Positions 1 through 7,303 of a stretch of 64,000 nucleotides of DNA are shown here, piece by piece (the first letter of the stretch is position 1; each line of letters begins with the position of its first letter). A program made the translations under genes and the position numbers. Below the pieces are notes generated by a model. The model did no database searches and was not told the DNA's origin. It worked only from the letters and a program-made list of their open reading frames with translations. This DNA is from Pararcticibacter amylolyticus (lineage in GTDB: Bacteria; Bacteroidota; Bacteroidia; Sphingobacteriales; Sphingobacteriaceae). Where the stretch lies: NCBI RefSeq assembly GCF_003130405.1, contig NZ_QEAS01000005.1, forward strand, positions 33,318 to 97,317, written 5' to 3'.

Positions 1-752
1 GCCTGATGGGGCATCTGCTGCTGCCGCTTTTGACCTTGCTGTTTTTGCTTCTCTTGTCTGCCTGCGGGGCCTGGCTGTATATGCGCAGGATAAACTCCTT
101 GCAAGGGACGAAAATGATTTCCTGGCGGATAGGGAAGGGGAGCCTGGGCTTGCAGTATCTTCTTTACAGGCAGAAGCGGGCGATAGTGGTAGTGAAGGGT
201 CTTTCGCTGGCTCTTGGGGTTTTTATTTGGGCTGCCTTTAGCCATTCGCGTGACCTGAGGGTGGCCGGTTTCTTCATCCTGACGGTGGTGGTGTCGCACT
301 TTTATCTTTTTGTGAAGCATCACCAGTTTACGGAAGAGTTCTTCGGGCTTGACCGCAACCTGCCGGTCTCCCGCTTGCGGCGGATCCTGGTGCTGCTTGC
401 TGAAGGGCTGTTTTTGATGAGCCCTGAGCTGGTATGGCTTTTTTATGAGTTTAAGCTTGTGGTGGCTGGTGAGGGTTTGTTGTTCGGTGCGGGGATCTTG
501 CTGTTGCTCAGAACGGTGCTGTACGTAGGAGGGATTGGGCTGAAGCGGCTCTTTCAGCTGGCGTTTGTGGTCTATTTTGTTTTCCTCTTCCTGATCTTGT
601 ACCAGCAGACGCTTTTTCTGGCTGCATCTGCCGGGGTTTGTGGTTTTGTGATGTTTTATAGGGGGTATTATAAGGGGGGAAGGGGGGGACTTATTTCCCT
701 GCAACCAATTGGTAATACTCCAGGCTTTGCAGGATGTGCTCTTCTTCAATAA
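1..752 (+). CDS. Multi-pass membrane protein, 5' end outside or near window edge
   Basis: The reading frame is open from the window edge, with an ATG at 6, so the true start may lie upstream. The product is about 248 residues and strongly hydrophobic, with roughly six membrane segments separated by short Arg/Lys-rich loops (for example FFGLDRNLPVSRLRR near residue 115). I do not recognise the family; the layout resembles an ABC-2-type export permease, which is a guess. The last 20 residues overlap the end of convergent aroB by 62 bp and follow runs of six and seven G, so the annotated tail may reflect a frameshift or a slightly different real stop. Confidence 0.5.
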   Translation, partial: LMGHLLLPLLTLLFLLLLSACGAWLYMRRINSLQGTKMISWRIGKGSLGLQYLLYRQKRAIVVVKGLSLALGVFIWAAFSHSRDLRVAGFFILTVVVSHFYLFVKHHQFTEEFFGLDRNLPVSRLRRILVLLAEGLFLMSPELVWLFYEFKLVVAGEGLLFGAGILLLLRTVLYVGGIGLKRLFQLAFVVYFVFLFLILYQQTLFLAASAGVCGFVMFYRGYYKGGRGGLISLQPIGNTPGFAGCALLQ

Positions 753-1761
753 ACTGATTGTAGCCGCAATCGCCGATAGCATTTAGTAAAGCGAAACCGA
801 TCTGTCCGTTGCTGTTCTTCTTGTCGTTCTTCATGAATTCCATGATTGCGGGGAAAGAAGAGGTGTGGAGAGGATAGTCGGGGAATACTTTCCGGATATA
901 TTGGACGATCTCATTGAGCTCGTTTTCCGTGAGGGTGTTGTGTTTGACGGAGAGATAAGCTTCGCAGATCATGCCGAGGGCGATGGCTTCGCCGTGTAGC
1001 AGTGGATCGGAATCGTTTTTGAGGGAGAATGTTTCTACTGCGTGGCCGATGGTGTGACCGAAATTCAGGGTCTTTCTGAGTCCTTTTTCGAATGGATCGA
1101 TGGTGACCACCTTGTTTTTGATCTCTACGGAGCGGTAAATAATTTCTGAAGGGATCTCTTCGGGACTGATCTTCTGTACCTGGTAATAGTAATCACGGTC
1201 GGCTATGAGGCCGTGTTTGACGATCTCTCCAAAGCCGGAAACCAACTGCCTTGCGCTGAGGCTTTTCAGGAATTCGGTGGAAATGAATACGGCTTTGGGC
1301 TGGGTGAACGTGCCGATGATGTTTTTGATGCTGCCGAGGTCGATTCCTGTTTTGCCGCCGACGGATGCGTCGACCTGTGACAGCAGGGTAGTGGGCACCT
1401 GCACGAAGTCGATGCCGCGCTTGAAGGTGGATGCTGCAAAGCCGCCCATGTCGGTGATGACACCTCCGCCGAGGTTGATGAGCAGGCTGTTGCGGTCGGC
1501 TCCGAAGTCGAGCAGCATCTGCCATACGCCGATACAGTAATCGATGTTCTTGTTCTCTTCTCCGGGATCGACTTCTATGATGTCGTAATTATCGAGCTCC
1601 GGAAGGTATTTCCCGATGAGGGGCATGCAATGTTCTGACGTGTTGAGGTCTGTCAGGAAGAATACTTTTGAATAGCTGGACTCTCTGAGAAAGGTGGCCA
1701 GCTCTGCGAGACTGTTATCAAAAAAAACGGAGTAGCCGTTACTCTCAATAGGAAGCATCAT
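691..1761 (-). CDS. aroB: 3-dehydroquinate synthase
   Basis: AroB converts DAHP to 3-dehydroquinate in the cytoplasmic shikimate pathway, using NAD+ and a divalent metal. The 356 residues match the family length. Visible family motifs are the NAD-binding GGGVITDMGGF (98-108), VPTTLLSQVDASVGGKTGI (122-140), the metal-ligand region GFGEIVKHGLI, and NFGHTIGHAVE followed by HGEAIALGM. Its ATG overlaps the stop of the upstream S4-domain gene as TAATG, which indicates translational coupling. The 3' end overlaps the convergent membrane-protein gene. Confidence 0.96.
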   Translation of the reverse strand: MMLPIESNGYSVFFDNSLAELATFLRESSYSKVFFLTDLNTSEHCMPLIGKYLPELDNYDIIEVDPGEENKNIDYCIGVWQMLLDFGADRNSLLINLGGGVITDMGGFAASTFKRGIDFVQVPTTLLSQVDASVGGKTGIDLGSIKNIIGTFTQPKAVFISTEFLKSLSARQLVSGFGEIVKHGLIADRDYYYQVQKISPEEIPSEIIYRSVEIKNKVVTIDPFEKGLRKTLNFGHTIGHAVETFSLKNDSDPLLHGEAIALGMICEAYLSVKHNTLTENELNEIVQYIRKVFPDYPLHTSSFPAIMEFMKNDKKNSNGQIGFALLNAIGDCGYNQFIEEEHILQSLEYYQLVAGK

Positions 1762-1967
1762 TATTTTACGATTATTTTTTTCCGGTCGAATTCTATTATG
1801 TCACCCTTTTTTACCTTCATGCGTTTCCTGAGCTCTACTTCGCCGTTGCACTTTACCTGTCCGTCGGAAACTACTATCTGGGCTTCGCCGCCTGTTTGTA
1901 CCAGGTTAGTGGCCTTTAATAGCTGGATAAGGGGGATAAATTCTCCCGCGAGATGAAATTCAATCAT
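1761..1967 (-). CDS. S4-domain RNA-binding protein (YbcJ-like)
   Basis: This 68-residue protein is essentially a single S4 domain. The pattern FIPLIQLLKATNLVQTGGEAQ, then a turn, then VKCNGEVELRKRMKVKKGD is the S4 helix-turn-strand RNA-binding fold. It probably binds structured RNA or the ribosome, and no catalytic domain is attached. The stop shares its last base with the aroB start (TAATG), so the two form an operon read leftward. A TAGGTTTG sequence on this strand (1972-1979) lies only 4 nt before the ATG. It resembles a -7 box, but no clear -33 box accompanies it. Confidence 0.85.
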   Translation of the reverse strand: MIEFHLAGEFIPLIQLLKATNLVQTGGEAQIVVSDGQVKCNGEVELRKRMKVKKGDIIEFDRKKIIVK

Positions 1968-2076
1968 ATCACAAACCTACATAAAATCTTTTACAGAGTG
2001 ATTTTTATGCTCATATTCTGGTACTTTCCTGTCGGTGACTGATTTGGATATCAATTTTTCATAACTTAGCGTAATC

Positions 2077-3279
2077 ATGGAAAGTAAATCAGAAGCATAT
2101 CCGAAAAGTGTACAACTACCTGATTTCAACAATACCGAAATTGCTTTTAGGGGAAAAAGCAGTGATGACCTTAAGCGGGCTTACTGGCTTTTTAAAGCTA
2201 TCGGGAATAATTTTCTCGTGAAAGTAGGGCCGGGCATCACCAACTCGGCTATTAAGATGGGTCTTCCGGTGATCCCGTTGATCAAGAAGACCATTTTTGC
2301 ACAGTTTTGCGGAGGGGAAAGCATTGATGAGTGTGATGCCACGATTGCGCAGTTGGCAGCCGGCGGCGTGGGAACGATCCTGGATTATTCGGTAGAGGGG
2401 AAGCAGGAGGAGAGGAGCTTTATTGAGACTGCTGAAGAGATTATGGCGATCATCCGCAAGGCGAAGACGGACCCGCGGATCCCGCTGACGGTGTTTAAGC
2501 CGACGGGGGTGGCGAGGTTTGAGTTGCTGAAGAAGGTGAGTGCAGGGGATAAGCTGACGACGGGGGAGGAAGCGGAGTATGTGAAGGTGAAGGCGCGCAT
2601 CAACCAGATCTGCCGCCTGGCGTATGAACTGGATGTTCCGGTGATGGTGGATGCGGAGGAATCGTGGATCCAGAATGCGATTGATGATATTACCCTGAGC
2701 ATGATGAGCCTTTATAATCATGAAAAGCCTATTGTGTTTAATACGTACCAGCTATACCGTCATGATAAGCTGGAATCCTTGAAGACGGACATCGCGCAGG
2801 CGGAGGCGGAAGGGTTTGTCCTGGGCGCGAAGCTGGTGAGGGGTGCGTATATGGAAAAGGAGCGGGAGAGGGCGCAGCGGATGGGCTATCCTTCGCCGAT
2901 TAATGCGACTAAGGAGGCTACAGACCGTGATTACGATGCGGCGATGAAGTTCTGCGTGGAGCATCTGGACCATGCTTGTTTTGTTGCGGGTACTCATAAC
3001 GAGGATAGCTGCAGGCTGCTGGTGGAGCTGATCCATAAGCACGGACTGGACCATAATCATCCGCATGTGTATTTTTCGCAATTGCTGGGAATGAGCGATA
3101 ACCTGAGTTTTAACTTAGGGCATTCGGGATATAACGTGACGAAATATGTGCCTTACGGGCCGGTGAAGTCGGTGCTGCCTTATTTGTTCAGGAGAGCGGA
3201 GGAAAATACCGCGATTGCCGGGCAGATGGGGAGAGAGCTGAAGCTGATTGTTAAGGAAAAGGAAAGACGCCGGAAATAA
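2077..3279 (+). CDS. Proline dehydrogenase
   Basis: This is a single-domain FAD-dependent proline dehydrogenase (PRODH barrel), oxidising proline to pyrroline-5-carboxylate. At 400 residues it lacks the P5C dehydrogenase half of PutA. Family motifs are clear: KLVRGAYMEKER near residue 250, VYFSQLLGMSDNLSFNLG near 330, and YVPYGPVKSVLPYLFRRAEEN near 355-375, which carries the substrate-binding Arg pair. The gene runs divergently from the S4-aroB operon. Its stop abuts the stop of the convergent 101-residue gene inside a shared hairpin. Confidence 0.95.
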   Translation: MESKSEAYPKSVQLPDFNNTEIAFRGKSSDDLKRAYWLFKAIGNNFLVKVGPGITNSAIKMGLPVIPLIKKTIFAQFCGGESIDECDATIAQLAAGGVGTILDYSVEGKQEERSFIETAEEIMAIIRKAKTDPRIPLTVFKPTGVARFELLKKVSAGDKLTTGEEAEYVKVKARINQICRLAYELDVPVMVDAEESWIQNAIDDITLSMMSLYNHEKPIVFNTYQLYRHDKLESLKTDIAQAEAEGFVLGAKLVRGAYMEKERERAQRMGYPSPINATKEATDRDYDAAMKFCVEHLDHACFVAGTHNEDSCRLLVELIHKHGLDHNHPHVYFSQLLGMSDNLSFNLGHSGYNVTKYVPYGPVKSVLPYLFRRAEENTAIAGQMGRELKLIVKEKERRRK

Positions 3280-3303
3280 TTATTCCGGCGTATTCAGTTT
3301 TTT
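3267..3303 (+). terminator. Hairpin shared by two convergent gene ends
   Basis: ACGCCGGAA (3267-3275) pairs with TTCCGGCGT (3283-3291) around a 7-nt loop that contains both stop codons. Six T follow at 3298-3303, so termination is most plausible in the + direction. The T tract is 6 nt from the stem, which weakens the call. Confidence 0.55.
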
Positions 3304-3585
3304 GAGGAGCTCTTCAGATATATCATCTGAGTAAACGCCGTATGCATTTACGAAAACCCCCTTCACATTGTATTTATCAGAAACTATTCCGTAAACGATA
3401 GAGTTATCTCCGGGGTCAGACATGCCTTCGAACCGGTGTACTTCGGTAATGCTGAAGTCTTCGGGCTGCAGGACTAAGTTTTCCTCGGTGTTGTGTAAAA
3501 CTCCGTTGGCAAGATTGAAGTCGAGGGTGTAGCCCCGTTCTTTTAATCCATTGAGAGCTTCGACTAATGTTTGATAGTTTTCCAT
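3280..3585 (-). CDS. Small conserved Bacteroidota protein, often labelled phosphoribosylpyrophosphate synthetase
   Basis: The 101-residue protein belongs to a widespread Bacteroidota family that databases often label as a PRPP synthetase. It has no PRPP-synthetase motifs and is far too short, so I treat the function as unknown. It begins MENYQTLVEALNGLKERGY, followed by a compact alpha+beta pattern including EDFSITEVHRFEGMSDPGDNS and IVYGIVSD. It is soluble, with no signal peptide. The stop is adjacent to the convergent proline dehydrogenase stop. Confidence 0.8.
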   Translation of the reverse strand: MENYQTLVEALNGLKERGYTLDFNLANGVLHNTEENLVLQPEDFSITEVHRFEGMSDPGDNSIVYGIVSDKYNVKGVFVNAYGVYSDDISEELLKKLNTPE

Positions 3586-3634
3586 ATCGCAATAACAACA
3601 CTCGGGGGAGTTTGTTTAGCCCTGCATGCCGCAA

Positions 3635-4273
3635 TTATTCGCTCAGAAGCCCTGAACGGTAGAGGAATTTCTCCAGTGAATCGTCCTTTGTCATGAGGTG
3701 GGTGTGGAGGCCAAGCTCCTGCCCGGTTTTGAGATGCTGGGGGCTGTCGTCAATGAACAGTGTTTCAGCGGGATCGAGATTGTTCTCCCTAAGCACGAGC
3801 TCGAAGATGTCGCGGTTGGGCTTGCGCATCCTGACGAGGTGCGAATAGTAAACTTTTTCGAAAAATATGTCGTTTGATTCTACCTGGTGTTCTCTTTTGA
3901 GATAGCCGGTGATGAAATCGAGATGTATTTCGTTGATGTTGCTGAGCAAAAAGGTGCGGTACTGCTTTTTGGCTTTCAGCAAAAGTTCGTGGTTGACCGG
4001 GGGCACGCCGATGAGGAGGCTTGTCCAGGCCTTGTCGATCTGCTCGTCGGTGAGTTCGGGCTTTTCGGTGATCTTGCGGATGCCGTCGCGGAACCCGGCT
4101 GCGGTGATGTTGCCTTTTTCAAATTCGTCGAACAGAGGGTCGTGACCGGCATGGGCGAAGAAGCGATCTACGTTTTTGATCCCCAGTTCGGTAAATGTAT
4201 GCTGGGTTTTGAGGAAGTCAATGAGGAAGATGACGTTGCCGTAATCGAAGATAATGTTTTTGATTTGTTGCAT
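3635..4273 (-). CDS. HAD-superfamily hydrolase (subfamily IA)
   Basis: A 212-residue cytoplasmic HAD phosphatase. Motif I is IFDYGNVI near residue 9-16, with the nucleophile Asp; the second Asp of the classical DxD is Gly, as is common in the FDxGNV branch. Motif II is TFLLSNIN, motif III is MRKPNRDIF and motif IV is TLFIDDSPQHL. An alpha-helical cap lies between motifs I and II. The substrate cannot be read from sequence; sugar phosphates or nucleotides are usual for this group. It is read away from the downstream tRNA. Confidence 0.88.
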   Translation of the reverse strand: MQQIKNIIFDYGNVIFLIDFLKTQHTFTELGIKNVDRFFAHAGHDPLFDEFEKGNITAAGFRDGIRKITEKPELTDEQIDKAWTSLLIGVPPVNHELLLKAKKQYRTFLLSNINEIHLDFITGYLKREHQVESNDIFFEKVYYSHLVRMRKPNRDIFELVLRENNLDPAETLFIDDSPQHLKTGQELGLHTHLMTKDDSLEKFLYRSGLLSE

Positions 4274-4325
4274 GACGCAAATTTAAGCGGGAGAGGTTAA
4301 GATTGTGTATTCTTTTTTAATACTT

Positions 4326-4356
4326 TTTGCGAAATTGAAACGAATTGCTACATTTG
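4326..4356 (+). promoter_or_regulatory. Bacteroidota-type promoter of the tRNA gene
   Basis: TTTG at 4326-4329 and TACATTTG at 4349-4356 are 19 bp apart. This matches the Bacteroidota housekeeping consensus TTTG-N19-TAnnTTTG exactly, and it lies 27 bp upstream of the tRNA. Confidence 0.85.
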
Positions 4357-4383
4357 CACACGCAAAAAACGCAAGTTTTAGCA

Positions 4384-4457
4384 GCGCCTATAGCTCAGTC
4401 GGTTAGAGTAGAAGACTCATAATCTTTTGGTCCCTGGTTCGAGCCCAGGTGGGCGCA
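4384..4457 (+). tRNA. tRNA with CAT anticodon (tRNA-Met, possibly tRNA-Ile2)
   Basis: The 74-nt cloverleaf folds by eye. The acceptor GCGCCTA pairs with TGGGCGC and the D stem is GCTC/GAGT. The anticodon arm GAAGA-CTCATAA-TCTTT carries anticodon CAT, and the T arm is CCTGG-TTCGAGC-CCAGG, with discriminator A. CCA is not encoded. The first acceptor pair is a matched G-C, unlike bacterial initiator tRNA, so this is elongator Met, or Ile2 if C34 is lysidinylated. Confidence 0.93.
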
Positions 4458-4480
4458 CTGAAAGAGCCTTAAAAAGCTTC

Positions 4481-4523
4481 AAAAGCCTGTAAATTGATTG
4501 ATTTACAGGCTTTTTCGTTTTTT
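4481..4523 (+). terminator. Rho-independent terminator after the tRNA
   Basis: AAAAGCCTGTAAAT (4481-4494) pairs perfectly over 14 bp with ATTTACAGGCTTTT (4501-4514) around a 6-nt loop. The T-rich tail is interrupted by CG and runs to 4523. It ends the tRNA transcript. Confidence 0.9.
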
Positions 4524-4829
4524 GTGATATCAAGATAAATCAAACTTTCGCAAGGTTTTCGATACCTATTCCGTAACCTGTTCTCATTTTTTACCTTCGA
4601 GATATTGAAAAGTGGTGTAATTTTCTGTGATACAGGATTTTACAATTCTCGGAAGATGCTATTTTCTGACGTTTTTTGACCCTTTTTTAGCGCTAAAATC
4701 CGAAGGTATTTATACGCCTTTCACAATAGTGTTTAATAAAAACAATACCGGGTTGCTTTTGTGTATCTTTAGTCGTCCGGGACAAATATTCATAAAATTT
4801 GACACTCCTCTAATAACCATAACATACTA
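4524..4829. other. Gene-poor AT-rich spacer
   Basis: No convincing gene lies between the tRNA terminator and the AraC-type regulator. A 67-codon open frame at 4627-4830 has no family resemblance and a poor residue composition. The stretch GTGTAATTTTCTGTG near 4616-4630 loosely resembles part of the regulatory element found upstream of the cupin gene. Confidence 0.5.
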
Positions 4830-5390
4830 GTGAAGCTTTATATTAAAAATATGGTATGCATCCGTTGCAAAATGGTTGTAAGTCAGGAACTCAAAAAACT
4901 AGGCCTGCATTTGGTAGTTGTCAATCTGGGAGAAGTAGAGATCCTGGAAAACATATCATCTGCACAGAGAGAAAAATTTAAAGCATCATTATACAGGTTT
5001 GGACTGGAATTGATGGATGATAAAAAGAGTATTCTGATTGAAAAAATCAAGAAGGTGATTATTGAACTGGTCCACTATACTAACGAATCCTTAAAAGTGA
5101 ATTTTTCTGATCATCTCAGTGAAAAGCTCAATTACGACTATACTTACTTAGCTAATCTCTTTTCCCAGGTGGAAGGCATGACTATCGAGCATTTTATCAT
5201 AATTCACAAAATTGAACGCGTAAAAGAATTACTTGTTTACGAGGAACTTTCGCTTAAAGAGATTGCGTTTAGATTACACTACAGCAGTGTTGCCCACCTG
5301 GCAAACCAGTTTAAAAAAGTTACCGGACTAACTACCTCTCATTTTAAGAATTTAAAGGAATACAGACGTAAAGGCCTTGAAAACATGTGA
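4830..5390 (+). CDS. Small AraC-family regulator with CxxC (HMA-like) N-terminus
   Basis: A GTG start at 4830 gives 186 residues. The N-terminal 65 residues (KLYIKNMVCIRC...) look like a heavy-metal-associated fold with a CxxC at Cys10/Cys13. The C-terminal 110 residues form the AraC double helix-turn-helix: KLNYDYTYLANLFSQVEGMTIEHFIIIHKIERVKELL, then LSLKEIAFRLHYSSVAHLANQFKKVTGL. No sugar-binding cupin is present. Proteins of this design are frequent in Sphingobacteriaceae; metal or redox sensing is inference from the CxxC. It precedes the cupin gene and two promoters with a shared upstream element. Confidence 0.85.
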   Translation: MKLYIKNMVCIRCKMVVSQELKKLGLHLVVVNLGEVEILENISSAQREKFKASLYRFGLELMDDKKSILIEKIKKVIIELVHYTNESLKVNFSDHLSEKLNYDYTYLANLFSQVEGMTIEHFIIIHKIERVKELLVYEELSLKEIAFRLHYSSVAHLANQFKKVTGLTTSHFKNLKEYRRKGLENM

Positions 5391-5449
5391 ATTATGTAAC
5401 TATTCTCTTCGGTGATGTAATTCTCCTTGCGTATCCACTCCTACCTTTG
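5385..5449 (+). promoter_or_regulatory. Putative activator-dependent promoter of the cupin gene
   Basis: The 15-bp element ATGTGAATTATGTAA (5385-5399) lies exactly 42 bp upstream of a TACCTTTG -7 box (5442-5449). No good -33 TTTG is visible, which fits an activated promoter. A related GATGTAATTCTCC follows at 5414-5426. The same element and spacing recur at 6445-6509. Confidence 0.6.
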
Positions 5450-5504
5450 TAAAGATAATTTATTGGGGCATTATCCTGCCCGGTATTACCGCAACAGCTA
5501 AACA

Positions 5505-5846
5505 ATGGAAAGCAAGGGACAAGTTGAGAAGGCAAAGGTGTTTATCCTTGCAAATACTGTGGAATATCTGCCTGATTCGGTCGTTTGCAAAACTATTATT
5601 AAGAAAATCACCGGGTCGGTAAGCGTGATGTCGTTTGACGCAGGTGAAGGGCTAACTGAAAAGATTTCCCCCTTCGACACTTATGCACAGATCATTGACG
5701 GACGTGCTGAAATTGTAATAGATGGAATTATCAGTCTGCTTGAAATAGGAGAAGGTATTATTCTGCCTGCCCATATACCAAATAGTATAAAGGCCAACGA
5801 AAGGTTCAAAATGGTACTCACTTTAATTAAAAGCGGTTATGAATAA
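5505..5846 (+). CDS. Small cupin-domain protein
   Basis: A 113-residue single-domain cupin. The beta-barrel pattern shows as VSVMSFDAGEGLTEKISPFDTYAQIIDGRAEIVIDG, then LEIGEGIILPAHIPNSIKANERFKMVLTLI. The usual metal-binding His residues of cupin motif 1 are replaced (EGLTEKISPFDTY), so metal binding and enzymatic activity are doubtful. It lies 114 bp after the AraC-type gene, behind its own TACCTTTG promoter carrying the repeated upstream element. The sequence does not show a role. Confidence 0.8.
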   Translation: MESKGQVEKAKVFILANTVEYLPDSVVCKTIIKKITGSVSVMSFDAGEGLTEKISPFDTYAQIIDGRAEIVIDGIISLLEIGEGIILPAHIPNSIKANERFKMVLTLIKSGYE

Positions 5847-5993
5847 ACCATCTGAGAGAATTCCACTTACTGTAAAAATAAATGGGGCAACCTGGGTATG
5901 GACTGACTATACGTGACTTTCTTGATCAATGTTTATCGCCTTTCTCTTGATAAAGAATTCTAATAATCACTATTTGAAATAATTACGAAAAAA

Positions 5994-6320
5994 ATGAATA
6001 AATACTATCGCGTTTATCTGAATGACACATCTGTTACAGAAGTGTCTGCAAACGATTTCAGCCGCCGGAATATACAGCGTGTTTCCAGCGATGTGTATTC
6101 TATCCCCCGGGAGGGAATGTTTTATGGCTATTCAGACAGAATTCATGCCATGGAAATGGCAAAAGCCGGTGCATTAAGTTATATAAACTCGATGGTTAAG
6201 CAGGTGCAAGCGGGGATAGACAAATTGATACAGTACAGGGAGGATCATTACGAGGATCTGAACGGCAATCTTCTTGAGGCGCGCATCAGGGAGCTGGAAA
6301 AAGAAATGTATATTAAATAG
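5994..6320 (+). CDS. Small protein of unknown function
   Basis: The 108-residue product is unrecognised. It starts MNKYYRVYLNDTSVTEVSANDFS and contains a predicted C-terminal helix, roughly residues 50-108, rich in Glu, Arg and Lys (GALSYINSMVKQVQAGIDKL, LLEARIRELEKEMYIK), suggesting a coiled coil. It has no signal peptide or membrane segment. It follows the cupin gene after 147 bp in the same direction and may belong to the same stress-type cluster. Confidence 0.55.
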   Translation: MNKYYRVYLNDTSVTEVSANDFSRRNIQRVSSDVYSIPREGMFYGYSDRIHAMEMAKAGALSYINSMVKQVQAGIDKLIQYREDHYEDLNGNLLEARIRELEKEMYIK

Positions 6321-6444
6321 TAAGCGGAGAATTACGATACTCCTCCCGGGATTTTGCTTCTTCCAGATTCCCCTGGAGAGAACACCAATGCAGGAATACA
6401 TTGTTGTTTACAATCCTGGAAAGCAAGATCAGGAATACCCTGAT

Positions 6445-6509
6445 ATGTGAATTATGTAAGTTTCATATTTAAAAGTATAACTCTTCAGGCCTGTTGTCTT
6501 ATAGATTTG
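6445..6509 (+). promoter_or_regulatory. Second copy of the shared activator-type promoter
   Basis: ATGTGAATTATGTAA (6445-6459) is identical to the element at 5385-5399. It is again exactly 42 bp from a -7 box, here TAGATTTG (6502-6509). It would drive the 80-residue gene at 6566. Identical element and identical spacing in two unrelated flanks argue for one common activator. Confidence 0.6.
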
Positions 6510-6565
6510 TATAAATGTCAATGATATAAAATAAAAGAGGATAACTTATTAAGCAAAAAAATATA

Positions 6566-6808
6566 ATGAATCAAAAATCCGGATTGAAGTTATCTTTAGG
6601 TAAGTCATTAACCCGGCGGGCGAACAGTGGCAAAGACAAATTCATACCAGGGCAAAACCTGCGTTATTGTGGAAAAGGATTTGCGGGATTTATAAAAAAT
6701 CAACCCTACATGGTGTTTATCTCCTACTATCGGGAACATGATGCACTTGTTAGCTACAATGGCATAAATCTCGTTATTAACAGATATCATGTTAATCCGG
6801 TGCAGTAG
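6566..6808 (+). CDS. Small protein of unknown function
   Basis: An 80-residue basic product with no recognised family. It begins MNQKSGLKLSLGKSLTRRANSG and ends in YYREHDALVSYNGINLVINRYHVNPVQ. The only support for it being real is its position 56 bp downstream of a good -7 box carrying the shared upstream element. It might also be a decayed gene, since the next 400 bp contain a clear gene remnant. Confidence 0.4.
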   Translation: MNQKSGLKLSLGKSLTRRANSGKDKFIPGQNLRYCGKGFAGFIKNQPYMVFISYYREHDALVSYNGINLVINRYHVNPVQ

Positions 6809-6869
6809 TACCGGTTCACAATCATCTGTCTAATTATTAATAAATGACGTTATTCCCCGACGTCCTTAA

Positions 6870-7193
6870 CGGGCAATTTATAAATCCCTGCTTCTCGTAG
6901 GGATCACCGGTTTTATACTGGGATTTGTGCTCAGCCTTCAGTCTGCACCCACACTGAAAGACTTTGGAGCAGAAAGCTTTGTGCCGGGAATGGTAGCGAT
7001 TTCTGTAATAAGGGAGATGGGATCTGTGATTATAGCACTGATCTGTACCACTCAGGAAAAGAACAACGGAGCGCAGAAAACCGTCGTCGTACCTGAAACT
7101 ATTGCTTCCGGTATGGAAGAAAAAGAATTGACCGGAATCATAGCAGAGGCACAAAAAGCACTCGGTGAAAAACGCCTAAAAGATAAAAAATAG
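6870..7193 (+). pseudogene. Fragment of an MlaE-type ABC permease
   Basis: An open stretch with no proper start encodes LLLVGITGFILGFVLSLQSA and then FGAESFVPGMVAISVIREMGSVIIALIC. That is the recognisable core of the MlaE/YrbE permease family, in which a VxREMGP(V/L)IxAxI motif is typical. Only about 60 of the usual 250 residues remain. The sequence then changes to an unrelated hydrophilic tail, and no partner ATPase or MlaD gene is nearby. It looks like a deletion remnant, possibly fused to another gene's 3' end. A GTG at 6927 could start a short product. Confidence 0.6.
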
Positions 7194-7303
7194 AATAAAA
7201 AGACAGAGATACATTTCCACTTCCGGAACTGAAATTGTCGTTTTTGTTAAATAAATCAATGTACGCAACTGCCTCTATTTGGCTAGTTATTTAATCTGTT
7301 CTA

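Noticed and set aside
1972-1979. TAGGTTTG on the - strand as promoter of the S4-aroB operon
   Set aside because: Matches the -7 box but lies 4 nt from the start codon and no TTTG is found about 19 bp upstream.
4627-4830. 67-codon open frame before the AraC-type gene
   Set aside because: No family resemblance, aromatic-rich random-looking composition, overlaps the next start and no promoter.
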